From Hexactinellida sp. DTS-2022 (taxonomy: Eukaryota > Porifera > Hexactinellida), in assembly GCA_028753945.1 (NCBI GenBank), contig JAPNXP010000008.1, positions 1,364,001-1,428,000 of the forward strand: DNA of 64,000 nt, read 5' to 3'. Positions 24,088-35,129 of the stretch are shown piece after piece. The translations under genes were made by a program, and so were the position numbers. The notes under the pieces were generated by a model. The model was not told the origin of the DNA and did no database searches. It worked only from the letters and a program-made list of their open reading frames with translations. Numbering within the stretch: the first letter of the stretch is position 1; each line of letters begins with the position of its first letter.

Positions 24088-24662
24088 CATGGCCTACTTA
24101 ATATACGGCTATATATGTCGCCAAGAAGGCCATAAAACAAAGAGGCCAGTTTCTAATTTTCAAAATGGAGAATTGATCTATATTCGAATAATTAGCAATG
24201 ATAGAGCTGAAAAGTGTATTATAACTATATAGGAATATGGTATCCAGGTATACATAGCACCCTCCAGAATTGTGATATATCATCATCTGATGACGTTATG
24301 GTAATTTTGGTTGCGAATTGTCTTGTTTTTCTAGCATACTTTTAACATAGTTAAACGCGTTATAAATGTTCCAATTTTGAACATTTATATCGCGTTTAAC
24401 TATGTTAAAAGTATGCTAAAAAAACAAGATAATTCGCAACCAAAATTACCATAACGTCATCAGATGATGACATATCACAATTCTGGAGTGTGCTATGTAT
24501 ACCTGGATACCATATTCCTATATAGTTATAATACACTTTTCAGCTCTATCATTGCTAATTATTCGAATACAGATCAATTCTCCATTTTGAAAATTAGAAA
24601 CTGGCCTCTTTGTTTTACGGCCTTCTCGGCGACATATATAGCCGTATATTAAGTAGGCCATG
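24088..24662. mobile_element. Near-perfect palindromic MITE with 7-bp TSD CTCGGGT
   Basis: Two arms of about 285 bp (CATGGCCTACTTAATATACG inward from each end) surround a tiny loop, with very few mismatches. CTCGGGT flanks both sides (24081-24087, 24663-24669). The 34009-34987 element has the same ends and also a 7-bp duplication. CATG starts and 7-8 bp TSDs are known for P elements, and this copy sits inside a P-transposase relic, so a P-derived MITE is likely (inference). The two mirror ORFs across the arms are by-products of the palindrome. Confidence 0.85.
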
Positions 24663-24777
24663 CTCGGGTACAAAATTATCCATTAGAACACCACTTTGGA
24701 CTATGTCGTCAAATATCTGGCTCCAACTATAATATATCTTACTCTTAATTTTATAGAGTGAGAGAGAGTTCTTTATA

Positions 24778-24963
24778 CAGTCGAAACCGGTTTATTCTAA
24801 CACCGGTTTTTTCTAACTAATCGGTTTTTTCTAACTAACTATTTATTCTAAACGTGTAAGAAATTACAATTTTGTGTTATTTTAAATCGGTTTATTCTAA
24901 CTATCGGATTTTTCTTACTTTATTTCCGGTAAAGAATTGGTTAGAAAAAACCGGTTTCGACTG
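24778..24963. mobile_element. Pogo/Tigger-like MITE, 186 bp, TA target
   Basis: Ends CAGTCGAAACCGGTTTATTC and CAGTCGAAACCGGTTTTTTC (inverted) with TA flanks. TTTATTCTAAC/TTTTTTCTAAC words are repeated inside. Confidence 0.88.
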
Positions 24964-25640
24964 TATTAAACAACAAAGTGATACCATTTCTCTTAAGGAA
25001 TATTTACAAACTTTCATAGGGGATGATAATGTCGATATAATGCAATTAGATATTAATTTTGAATATTTACTAATGAAATATCCAATATTGATAGCTTTTT
25101 ATTTGATAATTCACAAATAGAATGCTTAAATTATTTGCTGGGTATGCAGTAGTTTCTTATATTAAACTATTTCCACATTTTTCAGACTGTCAGAACTTTT
25201 TAACTTCCTACAAAGATATAGAAGTTGACGACACTGGAATTTCATTGATCGATTTGATCTACAGAAGTTCCCTTAAATATCCATCAGAGAGTGTTTTTGA
25301 ATTTGTTTTGATTATTTATGAAATATTTCTTAAGTTTGATGATAGTTCGTTCACATTTAAGTAGATTATTTTATTATGAGGGTTCCTATCGCCGAAAGTT
25401 ATATCAATTAGCAATTCTCGATGTCGAAAAGAACCGTAATGAAATTTGGAGTGGGTGGTCTGATTATATGAATTCGAATTCGGAAATTCAAAGAAATATA
25501 TTTACAACTGCGGCGAATTGTATTTTATCAAAGAAAGTGTTAAATTTAAATGATATGGTTGTTGGCCGCGATAATGTCCAGAAATTCATGTTCCTAGTTT
25601 CTCTAACTTTTAGGTATCCAGTTCAAGTACCATCTTGATA

Positions 25641-27845
25641 GTACTACTCTTTCACTTAACTACCAACACTTTGAGATGGAATTGTTATGATGACACTTAG
25701 CTCAGCTTATTACTCTACTCTTGAAGACTTCGTTCTTGTTCTTTTAGTATATTTTTTATTTTGATGCATACTTGTGTTTGTTTTGACATTATGAATAATG
25801 AAATATATTCTTCCAAAGTCATTCTATATTTTATAATGGGTGGTGAATTGATATAACTCTTAGTTAACTTAAATTACTAGCATATTTGCATGTAATGTAA
25901 TTATTAAATAAATCGTTAGCTATACTAGTTCATCCATGGTCCAAGTCCATTTAACCGCGGCATTGCCTTAGACTATTGAATACTATGGGTGAGGATTTGT
26001 ATTTAGTGTATTTAAAGTTAAGTAATATCAACAGTTTTAGCTTCGGATGCTTAAGGATAATTATGAGGTTATGATTTTGCCAAATCTTGCTTGAACTCAA
26101 ATTAATATAAAAATTGTAGTACGTATAGTAGTATACACGTATTTACTTTTAAAGTAACTTCAACTCGTGTAGTATAGTATTTGCACCAGTGTACTCTCTT
26201 TAATCTATTTTTAATAAATTAATTTATTAATGATGCTCATTCATTTCATCTGTTTGTTTCCACATACTTATGTTCTGTTATTATGGAAGCCTTGTTATAT
26301 TTAATAATTCTAAATTCTACTATTATTTGACGGACGAAATGATTTTCAAATCATGAATAACAAGAATATATTTTTTCCGTAATTCCCTTCAAAAGTTTCC
26401 TACTTAACTTATATTTGAATTCTCAATTAATCACTGTTATTAGTGTAATTTTCAAGCAATCTATATAACTCGAGCCCTTCGATCTCGGTCGCTTCGAGAC
26501 GGATAACTCATCCGCTCGCGGTCTCTTTTTTTTCAATAGACGACAAATATTTACATTCAAAATTTGAAAAAATTAATACGTAATCTGTATACTTGTTTGC
26601 CTCATCTGACATTTGGAAGTTAGTCTACTTTCATTTTGAATTCTTATAGATTTGTTTGCTCTTTTTGTGAATAACAAAACAACAAAAATTGTTTTAGAAT
26701 TGTTGTAATATGATGATCTCATTACACATAACTCTTGATCTAGAATATTCCTCAGCACAATAAATTGGATTTTTAGGTTATCATCTATGTCAATAATGTC
26801 GAGTCATTCTGAGGTGATCGAAAAATGCTCTATTTCCACTTGTTTGCCCACTGTAGGGTTCGCTTCCTTTTAATTCTTGTATTGGAGTTCATTGGATTAA
26901 TGCAGAATAATTAAAGGAATTTGTTTGACTAATTAATAAAATGATAATTTACACTTATTGAATCAAATATTATTTCAGTTAAGAGTTGGCAGTTTGCACT
27001 AGAGAGAAACAAACTTACAATAAGTCAGTTGCTCCTTGCACGAAAAATTAGTTCTGTTCCTAAGCATTTTTTGTTTCAAATTATAATATACGTACCCTTC
27101 GGTCTCGGTCGCTTTGCGTCGATCGATGCTAAACACCTCAATTTAACTGCCGCTATGTGGCCTTACTCCTCACTAAACAATTGATGATCGACTTAGTAAA
27201 ACATCCCTTCCTACCATTTCCATACTTTTAACTTGTTTACCTATAATACTAGTTGAAAGCTTACTTCTAGGTTGATTTTGAAATTTCATTAATTTGTTTG
27301 AATATTTGTGTAAACAACAACAATAAATATTCATTTTAGAATATTTATTGTTCTAGTATGAATATTTATTTCTGCAAAACCTTATTGGTATTTTTTGCTT
27401 GATTCAGATCTATCTGCTATATACCCAGTAATTGAAAAGATTCTTCTGCAAATGAACCTATATTTACTGGAACACTAGACATTAAATTTAATTAAAAAAT
27501 TAAGGATTCAAAATTATAATTATAAATATAAATTATTTTAGAAATTTATTAGCAATTTTTTTGGCCGATTGTGATAGGTTTTAAATTGCCATAATAAATC
27601 TTTAAAACAATTATCGTAGATTCAATGCGGTTAAAATCTGGTAATGTAATTTCAGAATTTTTATATAATTTTGCAATTTAATACGACTATTATCCATAAA
27701 TCATATTTAGGCCCAAGTTTATTTGGGGTGACACTTAATAATCAAAGTGGACCTCCTTTTCAGGTGTCGATTGAAAGCCGTCGCTATGAAGCTACTTACT
27801 GTTATGGTTTATTTAGTTCTTACTTTATTTTTATCGTTTGATTAG
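25641..27845. other. Intron or intergenic DNA upstream of the PSMB4 exon, no gene
   Basis: AT-rich. Two short GC-rich motifs, CCCTTCGATCTCGGTCGCTT (about 26476) and CCCTTCGGTCTCGGTCGCTT (about 27099), look like ends of one repeat family. 27130-27370 is the repeat also found at 7165-8110. The preceding PSMB4 exons were searched for by eye and not found. Confidence 0.5.
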
Positions 27846-28105
27846 GAAAATATACTATTGTGTCAGCTTCTGGTGATTTGGCAGATTTCCAGTATATTTC
27901 CGATCGCTTGGATGAAAAGGTACGACAATGTCAATTGATTGATGATTTTATTAACATGGACCCTAGGGAAATATTTTCTTGGTTGAATAGAATCCTTTAT
28001 TATCGAAGATGCCAATTAAATCCTTTATGGTTGTCTATTATGGTTGCTGGATGGAGTTTTGATGACAATTTAAATGGAAAGCCTTTCCTCGCCTTTATTG
28101 ATATG
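27846..28105 (+). CDS. PSMB4: PSMB4 (20S proteasome subunit beta-4), internal exon
   Basis: After an acceptor (TTTGATTAG) the frame reads KYTIVSASGDLADFQYISDR, then ...INMDPREIFSWLNRILYYRR, CQLNPLWLSIMVAGW and PFLAFIDM. These match landmarks of beta-4: SGDYADFQYL, PLWN, GG(Y/W), FLGYVDM. PSMB4 (beta-7 in yeast numbering) is a non-catalytic subunit of the beta ring of the 20S core, acting in the cytosol and nucleus. The frame ends ...GATATG|GTAAAT, a donor in phase 0, and continues in frame to 48945. The first codon is split by the upstream intron. The sequence is diverged from vertebrate PSMB4 but free of stops, so it is probably functional. The N-terminal exons (propeptide and first strands) must lie upstream of the window or were missed. 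Confidence 0.9.
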
Positions 28106-28894
28106 GTAAATGTTTATTCTTATACAGTGTAAAAATTTATACTTGAAATTTACAAAAAAATATTTATATTTATCAGAATTTGTTTATGTAAATAGGAGCC
28201 ATTGGCACAAAATTGTCAAATCCTGGAAGTAGATATTAGGTATGAGATAGCGCATGAATTATATAGCGTACATATGGGAAATCGCATTAATATAATCCAT
28301 TGAAATAATTAGATCATTTCTATGACTTCAGGTGTGGAATCCTGACGTAAATGCACATTTTTTAAAGTGCTAAAATCAACCGAATTGCTCATAACTCACA
28401 TTCCTTATGAGATAATACGTTAAATTTAATGCATTATGTATATTAATAGTGCCGACATATCTTTCACTCAATTCGCGAATATGTTTATTCAAAATCATAT
28501 CATTGCGTCTTAGCGATGATGCAATTTTTTTGAAAATTCACTTAATCGCACATAATTAACATCCCCACTTCTAACTCTACATGTGTCCAATAGTGTTGCG
28601 ATCTGATACTGATATTAAACTTTAGCTGGGGCCGTATTCACTAAGAAGTTAAGTTCGAACTTAAGTCGTATTCACTAAGATTTTAGTTCGTACTTAAGTT
28701 CGAACTTAAGTACGAACTTTAAGCAAGCTAGGGAGGTTGCTTAAGTAATTTTGTATTCGACTAAATTAAGAATTTCTTCGGATTCGTAATAATAATATTA
28801 TACTTTTATGCTGCTCTCTAATTTGGTAAGCATAATTCAAGTGACTTCGTTATATTTCTGCACACTATCTAGTCTAGCTAGTAACAAAATTTAT

Positions 28895-29634
28895 GATTTT
28901 TCTAACAGCTTCTGACGTTTCAGCCTGTAATACTCCCTCTGCTCTTCAATTAGCTGAGTTGTGCTGCGAATACAGCCATCTGTTGTAACAGCACTTCCTG
29001 CTGTAAAGGGAGTAAGTCCGCTACCTTCATTTCCGGCTGCTGCTGGGACTCAGTTGGACGTTGATAATCTGCTGGATCACGTCTTCGCTTCCTACTTTTC
29101 TTCCCATTACGGTTAACGTTTACGTTGGGTTCGTCTAGAGCATACAAAATTGACGTATCGTCTACAGGACCTAGCTGAGGAATCTGTTCGCTGCTCGCTG
29201 CTGTTGCTGGTGATACGAAATTATCGACAGCACCTGAGATTCCGATAAAAGCTGGGTGGTCTCAAACATCTCTCTAATTCTATCAGAATTAGTTATACTC
29301 CTATCTGCAGCAGAAATTAACACGTCTTCATCTTCGACAATTCCAGCGGAGTTTGAGCCCCCTCGGTTATTCTAGATTCCCTAAAGCTAGCATCAACCTA
29401 TGACTTGGCAGCTTACTTCAGATTATTCCATTTATTTCTTAAGTCTTCTACCCCTCTATTATTTCCATATACAGCGTTTACTTTGCCTGTAATGCTTTTC
29501 CCTAGTTCCTTCTTCTTCTTATTGAAGTCAGCGCAGTTTCCTGAACCTCTCAATAAGTCGCCAGCAGATTCAATTTCACCAATGATCGTGCACTCTTCTT
29601 CCTTAGGACAATTTATCTTCCTGGATTTTTCCAT
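28895..29634 (-). pseudogene. Harbinger Myb/SANT-like accessory protein
   Basis: The N-terminal 73 codons (29634-29413) read MEKSRKINCPKEEECTIIGE ... GKVNAVYGNNRGVEDLRNKW, a Myb/SANT-like (Myb_DNA-bind_5 type) trihelix domain ending in the usual KWNNLK. After a gap (stop or intron) a basic stretch KKSRKRRRDPADYQRP lies at about 29100 (possible nuclear localisation signal). Then a frame shift leads to EEQREYYRLKRQKLLEKS, the typical coiled C-terminus. In Harbinger elements this protein helps the transposase enter the nucleus and bind the ends. Stops and a shifted last exon make it probably defunct. Confidence 0.75.
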
Positions 29635-29777
29635 TCCGTTTAGAATTGGTTTTGTTCAACAGCAATTTATACAAATGGGAGAAAGAACATTGATCTAATT
29701 CCCCCATGCAAATTAATAATCTTGAATGAAATTATATGCATTTGTTATTTTGGCATCAAAGCTACTTTGTATATGTA

Positions 29778-29925
29778 CAGTCTGTTCTCTCTAATTGTCC
29801 ACTTCTCTAATAGTCCACTTTTCTAATAGTCCACTTACTTCCTTATCCAAATCAACTATTTATATATCTGTAATAGTCCACTTTGGGCCATTTTCCACTG
29901 GTGGACAATTAGAGAGAACAGTGTG
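29778..29925. mobile_element. Pogo-like MITE, 148 bp
   Basis: Ends CAGTCTGTTCTCTCTAATTG and CACACTGTTCTCTCTAATTG (inverted), TA flanks. CTAATAGTCCACTT is tandemly repeated inside. Nested in the Harbinger element. Confidence 0.8.
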
Positions 29926-30030
29926 TATAGAGAACTTAACTGTTTCATGTATATAGAACTTAACTGTTTCATGTATAGAGAACTTAACTGTTTCATGTAT
30001 AGAGAACTTAACTGTTTAATGTATAGACAG
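29924..30030. repeat. Four tandem copies of a 23-25 bp unit
   Basis: ATAGAGAACTTAACTGTTTC followed by ATGT(AT) is repeated four times, the last with a T-to-A change. It borders the MITE above within the Harbinger element. Confidence 0.85.
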
Positions 30031-30194
30031 ACTTAAGTACGTAGACACTCCTCTAAATGTTCTTAGGAAGCACTTGTCTACATACCAGTAGTATATTTCT
30101 TTTTTGAATTAATTATATATACTTCAACTAATTATCTTCATTTAAATATATAAATTCAATCAAAATTATGAATAGCAAATTGGTCACTGTAATG

Positions 30195-30325
30195 CTTAGT
30201 AGCCCAGTCTCCCAATTCTTCAATAACAATAGGTTCATCCATAAGTTGATCAATAGGTCAATCGTCCAGCATTGGTTGCTTCCAAACTATAGCCATATTA
30301 TGTAGCCCTTCTTTAATAAATAAGA
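30195..30325 (-). pseudogene. Harbinger transposase, C-terminal scrap
   Basis: The reverse strand reads GLHNMAIVWKQPMLDD, a stop, then MDEPIVIEELGDWATKH. LHN(I/M)A near the C-terminus is a Harbinger DDE transposase hallmark. Only this last part remains. Confidence 0.55.
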
Positions 30326-30744
30326 GATTCACAAAACATTGTAGGCAACAAATATTTATGTAAATATTGGGTATATTTAACTATATTATTATTTGAGGCC
30401 GATCCCAAACTCCAAGAGAATAGAAATTGAGTGAAATAAATTTAAAAGTAAAAAGTTCATACTTAAGTTCAAACTTAACTAAGTTTGAACTTAAGACTTA
30501 AGTTCGAACTTAAGACTTAAGTTCAAACTTAGTGCTTAACTTCTTAGTGAATACGGCCCCTGAAATCCAACTGAAATAGATTTACCTGTTTTTCTAAAGT
30601 CTAACTGTAACTGTAACTGAATTATATCAACTTTAATTCCAGTTTGCAGCGCTATTGTCCAATTAATTTTTGACTAAACAATATTTACATTTTCATTGTG
30701 AAATTAATATTGGTCAGTAATGTTTCTTATTTTAGACTAATTAA

Positions 30745-30975
30745 TAGCGCGCTTCGCTTGCTAGGTCGCTTCGCAACAGAACACAACCACACACCAACCG
30801 CGAAGCGGTTGGTGTGTGGTTTATACACTTCTAACATTATTATATAGCGTAAATAGACCTAAATGGTGAAAATTTAACAATGTGAAATTTTGTTGATTTC
30901 GTCATCATGCAACAGTGAGTATGCATAGTGGCAATCTGATGTGACCCACGTGTTCGCATCAATTAATGTCCATAT
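30745..30975 (-). mobile_element. 5'-truncated Helitron copy
   Basis: Reverse orientation. The 3' end (GCGCGCTTCGCTTGCTAGG, then CCAACCGCGAAGCGGTTGG) is present with its CTAG mutated. Homology stops near 30975, just before the forward copy at 31008. Confidence 0.8.
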
Positions 30976-31007
30976 TCTATTAAATTTTCAACAAATAAAT
31001 ACGTATA

Positions 31008-31487
31008 TCTATACTTTTAAAACACAAACCTGTATATGTGTGTGTATATATTTGTTTGTATGTTCCGAGTTGATTGAAGAAACTGGACGGTTTCCAAATG
31101 TGATTTTTGGCATATGGGGGTAACTTTTTGCACCCGCCAACAAGTTGAGGTTTCCACTCAAAATTTGTCACATTTCGAGAACCCTGAAAATTCACTTAAT
31201 AGCACATAATTCACGCCCTTTTAGAGATAAAAATCTGTAAATTTAATGGAACATGTACATTGTACATTAATGATGCAGACATGCTGGTCACACCAGATCG
31301 CCAATATGCTAACTCATTATCGCATGATGACGTAATCATTAAAATTTTATATTGTTAAATTTGACTATTTATGCCTATTTACGCTTCATAATCTATATTA
31401 GGAGTTATAGACTACACACCAACCGCGAAAAGGTTGGTATGTGGTTGTGTTCTGCCGCGAAGCGACCTAGCAAGCGAAGCGCGCTAG
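31008..31487 (+). mobile_element. Complete non-autonomous Helitron, 480 bp
   Basis: A|TCTATACTTTTAAAACACAA at the start and GCGCGCTAG|T at the end, with both 3' hairpins (CCAACCGCGAAAAGGTTGG; CTAGCAAGCGAAGCGCGCTAG). Same family as 12375-12886. Short open frames inside are not coding. Confidence 0.9.
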
Positions 31488-31514
31488 TATATAGTATATA
31501 TATATTATGTCGTT

Positions 31515-32045
31515 TTTCAAATAGTCGATTTTACAAAATCAACATCCAAAATGTCGATTTTGTCAAATCAACATACAAACTTAAGTTTAATTTGTAAAAT
31601 AGTTGATTTTATAAAATCGACATTTTAATTAGTTGATTTTGTAAAATCGACATTTCACAATGTCGATTTTACAAAATCAACTAATTAGAAATGTCGATTT
31701 TACAAAATCAACTAATACAAATGATGATTTTATAAAATCGAGATATTTTATTCGTTGATTTTGCAAATCACCCTGGAATATTTTTTCATTCTAGTTAAAA
31801 TTTTTAATTTTGGTTAAAATTTTCTTCATACAAGTCGGTATATACTTGGATGAAGCGAATTCTGAACAAAACGCAATAAAATCTAGGCCAACCGAGTAAT
31901 ATAGCCCAAGTCGAACACTTGTTTAGTTCCGTTGATTCATGTTGATTTTGTAATATCGACATGTTGATTTTGTAAAATCAACATTTGACAAAATCGACAT
32001 GACATATACACACATATATACAGGTTTGTGTTTTAATAGTATAGA
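31515..32045. repeat. Array of quasi-palindromic GTCGATTTTACAAAATCAAC units ending in an inverted Helitron 5' end
   Basis: About ten units of RTCGATTTTRYAAAATCRAC in both orientations occupy 31515-31760 and 31935-32000. The block ends in TTTGTGTTTTAATAGTATAG plus A|T at 32045, which is the Helitron 5' terminus in reverse. It may be a second, minus-oriented Helitron derivative whose 3' end is lost or shared with the neighbour, carrying an expanded internal palindrome. Confidence 0.6.
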
Positions 32046-32160
32046 TATATATATTATGTGATCCACTAGCAATTGTATTTATATTTTAACTTCATGCTTT
32101 ATTTCTCTACTATGCATAGAAATGAACTACCACTGACAGTGTGAACCATGGGATAATAGA

Positions 32161-32682
32161 CAGGCGCGGCGCCAGAGGGGGGCAAGGAGGGCAGGATTTT
32201 AGTGTATTCTCAAGTTAAAATAATATGTGATTTATTCACCAATAATAATTCCTAACTCATTCACCTGGACACATTTCTAGAGGCTCGAATGTCTGAAACT
32301 TCAGCTCGCTCGTTACGCTCGCTCAATTTTCATCAAAAAACATAAATGTTATCGTAAATCTTGTATAGTAGCATCGCAGCACCACAAAAGTAGCAAATAA
32401 AAATTTATAACACTATTTATATGATAATTCTCTTCAAAAATAACATTATTTGTAATACAATGCATATCTAGTAACGGGAAATTAAGCTAATATAATTCTA
32501 AAAAAATCACTGGATTTTCGATATAGTCCAAATATGATATCCCTTTGATAGTTTGCAAGTATGACAAGTTCATCGTAGCTCCATTGTTTTCAGATAAATA
32601 CTGACAGATGGAAAAGCTGCCCCCCTAAAAATTGGTTGCCCCCCTCTGCCCCCCCAATTCGAAATACCTGGTGCCGCGCATG
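32161..32682. mobile_element. GC-ended hAT-like MITE, TSD (A/G)TAATAGA
   Basis: Ends CAGGCGCGGCGCCAGAGGGG and CATGCGCGGCACCAGGTATT (inverted), 522 bp. 8-bp duplication ATAATAGA/GTAATAGA. Belongs to the family also seen at 35685-38785 and 39467-46876 (shared GCTCGCTCG tracts and TTTTTCGAACTGG-like motifs). Confidence 0.85.
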
Positions 32683-33638
32683 GTAATAGATCAAATTTTG
32701 ACATAGCCAAATGTTAAATAAATGCATACATTCGATTCTACAATATTGAAAGTCTAGAAAAATGCTATTATAATTTGCATAGCTAAATTATCATGCTTAC
32801 ACTAAGTCTCAAAGTTATGCATAAAATTTGAAAATTTAATATATCAAAAAACCACAAATATCCATTGTTAGCGTACGTTGCTCTATCTAATTATGTTTGA
32901 TTTGATTCTATGGTAATTCAAAACCTATATGTGTATTATGATACATTCTTTGATAGATTTTAACTAGTTTTCCCACCGAACTAACGGTGTATTTATTTTT
33001 TATGATATTTTCGGGCAATGTGGCAAATATTTCAACCGCCCGATTTTGTGATATAAATAATTGCGAGCTGATAAGTTTGAGTTTATATATTCTCTAGATA
33101 TATAGGTTTAGATTATATTAATTTACGCCCACCCAAAGGCCGCCTAAATATATTTTCGAGATAAAATAAATAGTTGGTCAAATATCGGACTTTTTTAAAT
33201 TTTCGCCATTTTGAACATTAAGCTTAATTGACTAATTCCCTTATATCTAAAGATTCTGTATGTACAGGTGGAAAAACGAAGTTTTGTATCTGGGGTCTAG
33301 TACTGTAGCAATTAGATAATTTTTCTTATTAATATCTCACCCTTTATTACAAAGCGTGAGTTAATAGAGTTCCGTAATCAGGGGCGGCGCGGCGCCCCTC
33401 ATGCACGGGTGTCTCAGAAAACCATATTGCCAAGAAAAACTAGGTCCTCGAGATTTTTGTAGTTTCTAATTTAGAATTTTGTGTAGATTCCGAATTTGTT
33501 ATTTAAAAAATATTTTTCACACAAATTTCAGAGATATTCTTTTTTTTTACAAGACATTTTTTTTTTAATTAAAATTTTATAATTGGACTGAGCTCAGTCC
33601 ACCGGGTAGGGGCGCCTTTTAGGTGCACCGACCTATTG

Positions 33639-33979
33639 CAGTGGCGTATACAGGATTATCGTGAGGGGGGTGTTCTAGAGCGAGCGATGGTAAGGGGAGG
33701 TCTTGGGGTCTAGCCCCCAGAATTTTTTTGAATCTTAGACGCTCAAACATTGATGTACAGCTATTCTTGTCAGATAGTAGGAGGAGTGTAATATTGTTCA
33801 GTTGTACCAAAGATGTTTAGATGTTTATGTTTAGATAACATGATAACTTTGTTGCATAATTTTATTAATACTATTCAAGAAAATCGAACTATAAATAACA
33901 ACATATCCCCTTTGGAAACCATTTATGAGGGGGGCGTTTGAACACCCAATACCCCCCCCCCCCCCTGGATACGCCACTG
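33639..33979. mobile_element. MITE with 5-bp TSD TATTG
   Basis: Ends CAGTGGCGTATACAGG and CAGTGGCGTATCCAGG (inverted), 341 bp, TATTG on both sides. Long G and C tracts lie next to the ends. Same type as 16842-17211. Confidence 0.83.
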
Positions 33980-34008
33980 TATTGGAGGCGCCTTTTGGGG
34001 GCGCCACC

Positions 34009-34987
34009 CATGGCCTACTTAATATACGGCTAGATATGTCACCGAGAAGGCCATAAAACGAGAAGGACCAGTTTCTAATTTTCATTTTAGGCTAAACTAT
34101 GCCTCCTATTCTTGTTATTTGGGTTGTACATGGGGTAATCAACCATTGCGAGTCCATTAGAACCACTTTTGAGAATCTCAGATTTGTGGTTAAGCTATTT
34201 AGGCGCCATTTAATGATGACACCACAAATATACAAAAATATAAAATTCGAGTCTAAAGAACTGCGAGAAAAAGAAAATAATTTGCTAATATACTTAGAAT
34301 ACATTTTCCGAATATATAATGAGAGTGAATAATTATAAACCAGCAATTATATACGTTTTATGTACGAAAATATTAAGTTGTAATTCGGATAATCTTGTAT
34401 TTTAGCATGCTTTATAATTTTAATTTTTTTTTAGAATGTCGACATTTTGTGATTTAGTAGCCTTTGGGGTATTTTAAATATATCCCTATATTAGTACAGT
34501 CAGGTTCTTTTATTATGAACATTCAAGGGACCAAAAATTGTGTTCATAATAGAGAGAATTCATAATAAGCGTACTCAACTTAATACAAACCCTATGTAAA
34601 TTGTTAAATTGGGACCGTAGGGTTTGTTCATAATAAAAAATCTTCATACTAAGCAGAAGAAATATTGTCCATAATAAGCAGACCTGACTGTATTCCTATT
34701 ATAAAATTATTAGAAAGTAGGAAGAAACTGAAATTTATGATATTTGAAATTTTTTCATCTTAACATAAATTATTACCGTCATCATTAAATTGCGCCTAAA
34801 CAGCTTAATCACAAATCTGAGATTCTCAAAAGTGGTTCTAATGAACTCGCAATGGTTGATTACCCCATATACAACCCAAATAACAACAATAGGAGGCATA
34901 GTTTATCCTAAGTGAAAATTATAAACTGGCCTTCTCGTTTTATGGCCTTCTCGGTGACATATCTAGCCGTATATGAAGTAGGCCATG
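34009..34987. mobile_element. CATGGCC palindromic element, 7-bp TSD (CGCCACC/CGCAACC)
   Basis: Arms of about 190 bp starting CATGGCCTACTTAATATACG and CATGGCCTACTTCATATACG (inverted) match the 24088-24662 family at the tips. The flanks differ at one of seven positions. Probably a P-element-derived MITE (inference). A 194-bp pogo-like MITE is inserted in the middle. Confidence 0.8.
34497..34690. mobile_element. Pogo/Tigger-like MITE, 194 bp, TA target
   Basis: Reverse-oriented sister of 6789-6982, with ends CAGTCAGGTTCTTTTATTAT and CAGTCAGGTCTGCTTATTAT and TA flanks. Confidence 0.88.
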
Positions 34988-35129
34988 CGCAACCCTAAAA
35001 TTCGGACTACACCCAATTTGTTGAATGGCCGCGCCGCCCCTGTCCGTAATTCACTTTTCATTGTTTTGACTCCTTCGTCGTTTTGTTTTCCCTAAGGTAT
35101 CGTAAAAGAACTTGAACTTATACAATTAC

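Larger units (their letters stand above)
22590..25640 (+). pseudogene. P-element (THAP9-type) transposase relic, interrupted
   Basis: Pieces follow the order of a P transposase. An exon-like block at about 22808-23117 (after a TTATAG acceptor) has LPACYRFLQSSNCLVLPHER and ELHVILQIDEVH, the first catalytic Asp region. At 23118-23480 there are broken frames with SDDGKVLHPKV and PCNPDRN. At about 23820-23990 comes NPLLAPLHLNDQRLSFLDNV then LQWLDFG, the segment before the C-terminal helices. At 24965-25640 there are frames with LDINFEYLLMKYPILIAFYL, AGYAVVSYIKLF, and SLIDLIYRSSLKYPSESVFE, which resemble the C-terminal tail region of such transposases. Many stops and frameshifts, a palindromic MITE (24088-24662) and a pogo-like MITE (24778-24963) interrupt it. 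Identity of the first three pieces is firm; membership of the last is inference. Confidence 0.75.
28628..30560 (-). mobile_element. PIF/Harbinger element, 1.9 kb
   Basis: Inverted ends GGGGCCGTATTCACTAAGAA (both sides), followed by GTTAAGTTCGAACTTAAG palindromic words; GGGSC...TATTCAC ends are characteristic of Harbinger. Two minus-strand genes are partly readable: a Myb/SANT-like DNA-binding protein (29634 to about 28895) and a C-terminal scrap of the DDE transposase (about 30325-30195). The expected two-gene layout is thus present but internally deleted. No clean 3-bp TSD was seen. Confidence 0.87.
33379..35042. mobile_element. hAT-like element with perfect TSD TCCGTAAT and two nested inserts
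   Basis: Ends CAGGGGCGGCGCGGC on both sides (inverted); the 8-bp TSD TCCGTAAT is perfect (33371-33378, 35043-35050). Inside are a 5-bp-TSD MITE (33639-33979) and a CATGGCC palindromic element (34009-34987) that itself holds a pogo-like MITE (34497-34690). The original element would be only about 340 bp. Confidence 0.9.

Noticed and set aside
24098-24652. Two nearly identical 62-codon proteins in opposite orientation
   Set aside because: They are the two arms of a palindromic MITE, not genes.
31515-32000. CRISPR-like array
   Set aside because: Units occur in both orientations with near-zero or irregular spacing; associated with Helitron ends.
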